8,393 nt of DNA from an uncultured Desulfobacterium sp. (GTDB lineage: Bacteria; Desulfobacterota; Desulfobacteria; Desulfobacterales; Desulfobacteraceae): the NCBI GenBank assembly GCA_937124525.1, contig CAKZLA010000434.1, positions 1-8,393 on the forward strand, in the 5' to 3' direction. Position numbers and translations under genes: made by a program. The notes below the pieces were generated by a model. The model saw only the letters and a program-made list of their open reading frames with translations, was not told where the DNA came from and ran no database searches. This document shows, in pieces, positions 6,707 to 8,393 of this stretch. Position 1 is the stretch's first letter, and each line of letters starts with the position of its first letter.

Positions 6707-7729
6707 GTGAAATATATCAACTTTTTTACTTCTTGCCTTGTTGTTTTTTTCCTGATTATGGGAATATCAACGGCTTTTTCCGCAGAAAATTCCCAGGAGT
6801 TGAACTATGGTATGGGCATCCTCAATACCCGATCCCAGTCCATTGCCCAAAGTTTCAGACTCACCCTGCCGTTTTTTGTACCCGGAGATATCAAGCAAGG
6901 GTGGCAAACCTTTGCGCAAGCCAATTGGACCAATATATGGGCCCAGGAGAAAGGTTATGTTCTTGATTATGAAATGGCCGATTCCTCCCTGGGGTTTAGC
7001 TATGGCTTTAATCAGCGCCTGGGCATGGGTGTTTTTCTGGATGCTCGTTCCTGTTTTGGAGGAGAGATGGATGGTTTTATCCAGGGCTTTCATGATCTTC
7101 TTGATATTAATCAGAATAATAGAGATAAATATAAAAAAGGAAGGGCAGCCATCAGCGCCTACGACCCTGAAACAGGGGAATTGATAAGCCAGCATTCAGC
7201 ACGGGAGCTTAACAACAACGGCCTGAATTTTTTTATGAACTATAACTTTATCCACAGTAACAGGGTTTTGCCTGCTCTTAATATCTATTGTGTCGCCAGG
7301 TATGCCTTGGAAACCCCTGATATCATAACCAGAGGAAACGGGCTGGACCTGGGGTTTGGTCTTGGTCTTGCCAAAAAATGGAACTCCAGCTTTTATACCT
7401 ATGGTATTGCTGGATATACATTGTTTGATGATGATCAGGATGCATTACAAAAAGATATATTAGAACTAAAAGGCCACCTCTTCACCGGTCTTTTTGCCAT
7501 GGGGTATTCTCTGTCACAAAATATTACCATCCTGGCACAATACCTCTATTCTACGTCAGTGGTTGAAGGTCTTACCGGCCTGGATGAACCCTCCCATGAG
7601 GTCCAGTTCGGCTTGAAGTTCAGGCTCTGGGAAAAATTAATGATAAATTTTTCCTTCATTGAAAATATCATCAACATGGATAACGGCCCTGATTTCGGCA
7701 TTCATTTGGGATGGAGCCTGGAGCTTTAA
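6707..7729 (+). CDS. DUF3187-like outer-membrane beta-barrel protein
   Basis: This 340-residue protein starts at a GTG with a classical signal peptide (K2, hydrophobic 6-20, cleavage likely after AFSA at residue 26). C10 lies inside the hydrophobic core, not in a lipobox, so it is not a lipoprotein. The mature part is rich in alternating aromatic/hydrophobic and polar strands with Gly/Asn turns (for example LGFSYGFNQRLGMGVFLDAR, LDLGFGLGLAKKW, YTYGIAGYTLFDD), typical of outer-membrane barrels. The segment GGEMDGFIQGFHDLLDINQN matches the hallmark of DUF3187: a Gly-Gly, then a D-G-F-I-x-x-F-H stretch, then an Asn/Arg-rich turn. Family function is unknown. The barrel ends GWSLEL, without the terminal aromatic often seen. 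It is divergent from truA and has no same-strand partner. No function is proposed beyond outer-membrane location. Confidence 0.75.
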   Translation: MKYINFFTSCLVVFFLIMGISTAFSAENSQELNYGMGILNTRSQSIAQSFRLTLPFFVPGDIKQGWQTFAQANWTNIWAQEKGYVLDYEMADSSLGFSYGFNQRLGMGVFLDARSCFGGEMDGFIQGFHDLLDINQNNRDKYKKGRAAISAYDPETGELISQHSARELNNNGLNFFMNYNFIHSNRVLPALNIYCVARYALETPDIITRGNGLDLGFGLGLAKKWNSSFYTYGIAGYTLFDDDQDALQKDILELKGHLFTGLFAMGYSLSQNITILAQYLYSTSVVEGLTGLDEPSHEVQFGLKFRLWEKLMINFSFIENIINMDNGPDFGIHLGWSLEL

Positions 7730-7739
7730 CTCGGTATCA

Positions 7740-7808
7740 GGGTGTAATTAAGAGTGTTAGGTCTGCATCTTAACCCTTCCATCTCTTTCTCCTTTTCCCA
7801 GAAAAGGA
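7740..7808 (+). terminator. two small inverted repeats after the barrel gene
   Basis: GGGT (7740-7743)/ACCC (7773-7776) encloses TTAAGA (7748-7753)/TCTTAA (7768-7773); the two share base 7773, so they do not form simultaneously in full. Downstream is a compact 8-bp stem TCCTTTTC (7790-7797)/GAAAAGGA (7801-7808) with loop CCA. They sit 11-79 bases past the stop codon, where a terminator is expected, but no T-run follows either. No gene is supported between 7730 and 7889. Confidence 0.25.
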
Positions 7809-7889
7809 TAACCGGAATGTAGGGTTTTGGTGCACTTGGTACTGGGGAAAAATCTAATCTGTGGAGCATCTCTGGGATTTTGATCATGA

Positions 7890-8099
7890 ATGAATATGCC
7901 GGACATGAACGGAGATGAACTGGCCTTTGCCATCCAGGCGATCACACCGGACCTGCCAATCATACTCTGTTCCGGCTTCAGTGAAAAAGTGTCTCCTGAA
8001 AATATGAAAAAGCTTGGGATATCCGAGTTTCTGATGAAACCTTTCTCTTCCCGGGATATGTCGCGCAGTGTAAACAACTGCCTGTCAACTCGATCCTGA
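7890..8099 (+). pseudogene. remnant of a hybrid histidine kinase receiver domain
   Basis: The 69 codons read as the C-terminal two-thirds of a receiver (REC) domain of the kind ending hybrid sensor kinases: MNMPDMNGDELA after the phospho-acceptor position, then LPIILCSGFSE with the conserved Ser after beta-4, then GISEFLMKPF with the conserved Lys-Pro. The domain is broken at its front. The reading frame is closed by TGA at 7887-7889 directly before the first ATG. The codon that would carry the phosphorylated Asp is not in frame; a GAT at 7882-7884 lies in another frame, offset by what looks like a 5-base insertion with a repeated ATGA. Nothing resembling the rest of the receiver domain or a kinase is found upstream. 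No Shine-Dalgarno precedes the ATG, so expression is unlikely. A short stand-alone protein is a poor alternative because the acidic pocket is missing. Confidence 0.75.
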
Positions 8100-8163
8100 T
8101 GATTGACAAATTCTTTTTAGTCAGCAGCGGTGAAAGTGGATCATCTATATCCTTTCCGTAATT

Positions 8164-8393
8164 GTGCAGGGTAAAGGAGGTGGGTGGGCAATGAAAGTGT
8201 ATGATCTTGCCCGGTGAAGAGTCGTCTGATGTGGGCCGTTGTAACCGCGGCAGCCAAGTGTTCAGATGAAGCCATAGTAAAACCGACAGCCTATGAAGAT
8301 GCTGTGACGTATCCGAGGATAATACTGTCGGAAAGTGACCAGAACAAGGAGCTGGGCCGGCACTGCGGTTATAGCCAAATGGAAAACAAAATG
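8164..8393 (+). mobile_element. 5' part of a group II intron (domain I), cut by the window end
   Basis: From GTGCAGG at 8164 the sequence has the look of a bacterial group II intron start, a GTGYG-type 5' end with C-A in place of C-G. It is followed by stretches I recognise as typical of domain I of these introns: CCGGTGAAGAGTCG, GATGAAGCCATAGTAA, CTGTCGGAAAGTGACCAGA and a TGCGGTTATAGCCAAATGG element. It is full of nested complementary segments: GGGCAA (8186-8191)/TTGCCC (8207-8212); TCTGA (8225-8229)/TCAGA (8262-8266) around GCCG (8235-8238)/CGGC (8248-8251); and CCGACAG (8283-8289)/CTGTCGG (8325-8331). No protein-coding frame is convincing here, as expected before the intron-encoded reverse transcriptase. 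The exact 5' boundary is inferred. The motif recognition is from memory of such introns, not from an alignment. Confidence 0.65.

Noticed and set aside
7757..8077. Minus-strand frame of 106 codons over the receiver remnant
   Set aside because: The plus strand carries clear receiver-domain motifs in this stretch; the minus frame shows nothing recognisable.
8103..8108. TTGACA as a -35 element after the receiver remnant
   Set aside because: No -10-like hexamer lies 15-19 bases downstream (the sequence there is GC-rich AGCGGT).
8174..8217. A short reading frame MKVYDLAR after a strong AAGGAGG at 8174-8180
   Set aside because: Only 8 codons; the ATG and following bases lie in a predicted intron helix (GGGCAA/TTGCCC), so the likeness to a translated leader is probably coincidental.
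1..8393. CRISPR array, tRNA or rRNA genes
   Set aside because: I saw no regularly spaced direct repeats, no cloverleaf with a T-loop motif, and no rRNA signature on either strand.

Overview
The window looks like a piece of a Gram-negative chromosome of moderate GC content. The most likely source is a deltaproteobacterium of the Desulfobacterales (sulfate-reducer) type. That placement is inferred from the overall feel of the proteins: SpoVR/PrkA genes in a non-Bacillus background, an exported cyclophilin, a DUF3187-like outer-membrane protein, a decayed hybrid histidine kinase and a group II intron. No rRNA or diagnostic marker is present.

Layout. Positions 78-4061 (+) hold a tight two-gene operon: a SpoVR/YcgB family protein, then after 3 bases a large, divergent PrkA-family AAA+ protein. 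This is two-thirds of the conserved PrkA-DUF444-SpoVR stress/sporulation module; no DUF444 gene is visible, and the gene upstream of position 78 lies outside the window. The operon converges on a minus-strand block with only 4 bases between stop codons. That block reads, in transcription order, truA-like pseudouridine synthase (6509-5736), exported cyclophilin peptidyl-prolyl isomerase (5574-4954) and tcdA-like ThiF/E1 tRNA-modification enzyme (4821-4066). The two tRNA-modification genes flank the isomerase, but gaps of 132-161 bases with stem-loops suggest they are not one tightly coupled operon. A perfect 11-bp inverted repeat lies in the tcdA leader and overlaps a second, mutually exclusive pairing next to the ribosome-binding region.

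Divergent from truA, starting from a shared promoter region around 6616-6668, is a signal-peptide-bearing DUF3187-like beta-barrel protein (6707-7729, +). After it the DNA becomes accessory in character. There is a stretch without genes but with small inverted repeats (7730-7889), then the last ~70 codons of a receiver domain whose N-terminal part and kinase are gone (7890-8099), then about 64 bases with nothing recognisable. The final ~230 bases fold like, and read like, domain I of a bacterial group II intron whose remainder, including any reverse transcriptase, lies beyond the window.

The most unusual items are the divergent PrkA paralogue paired directly with SpoVR in reversed order, the alternative hairpins ahead of tcdA, and the group II intron 5' end next to a decayed signalling gene. 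No wholly new system can be asserted from the sequence alone.
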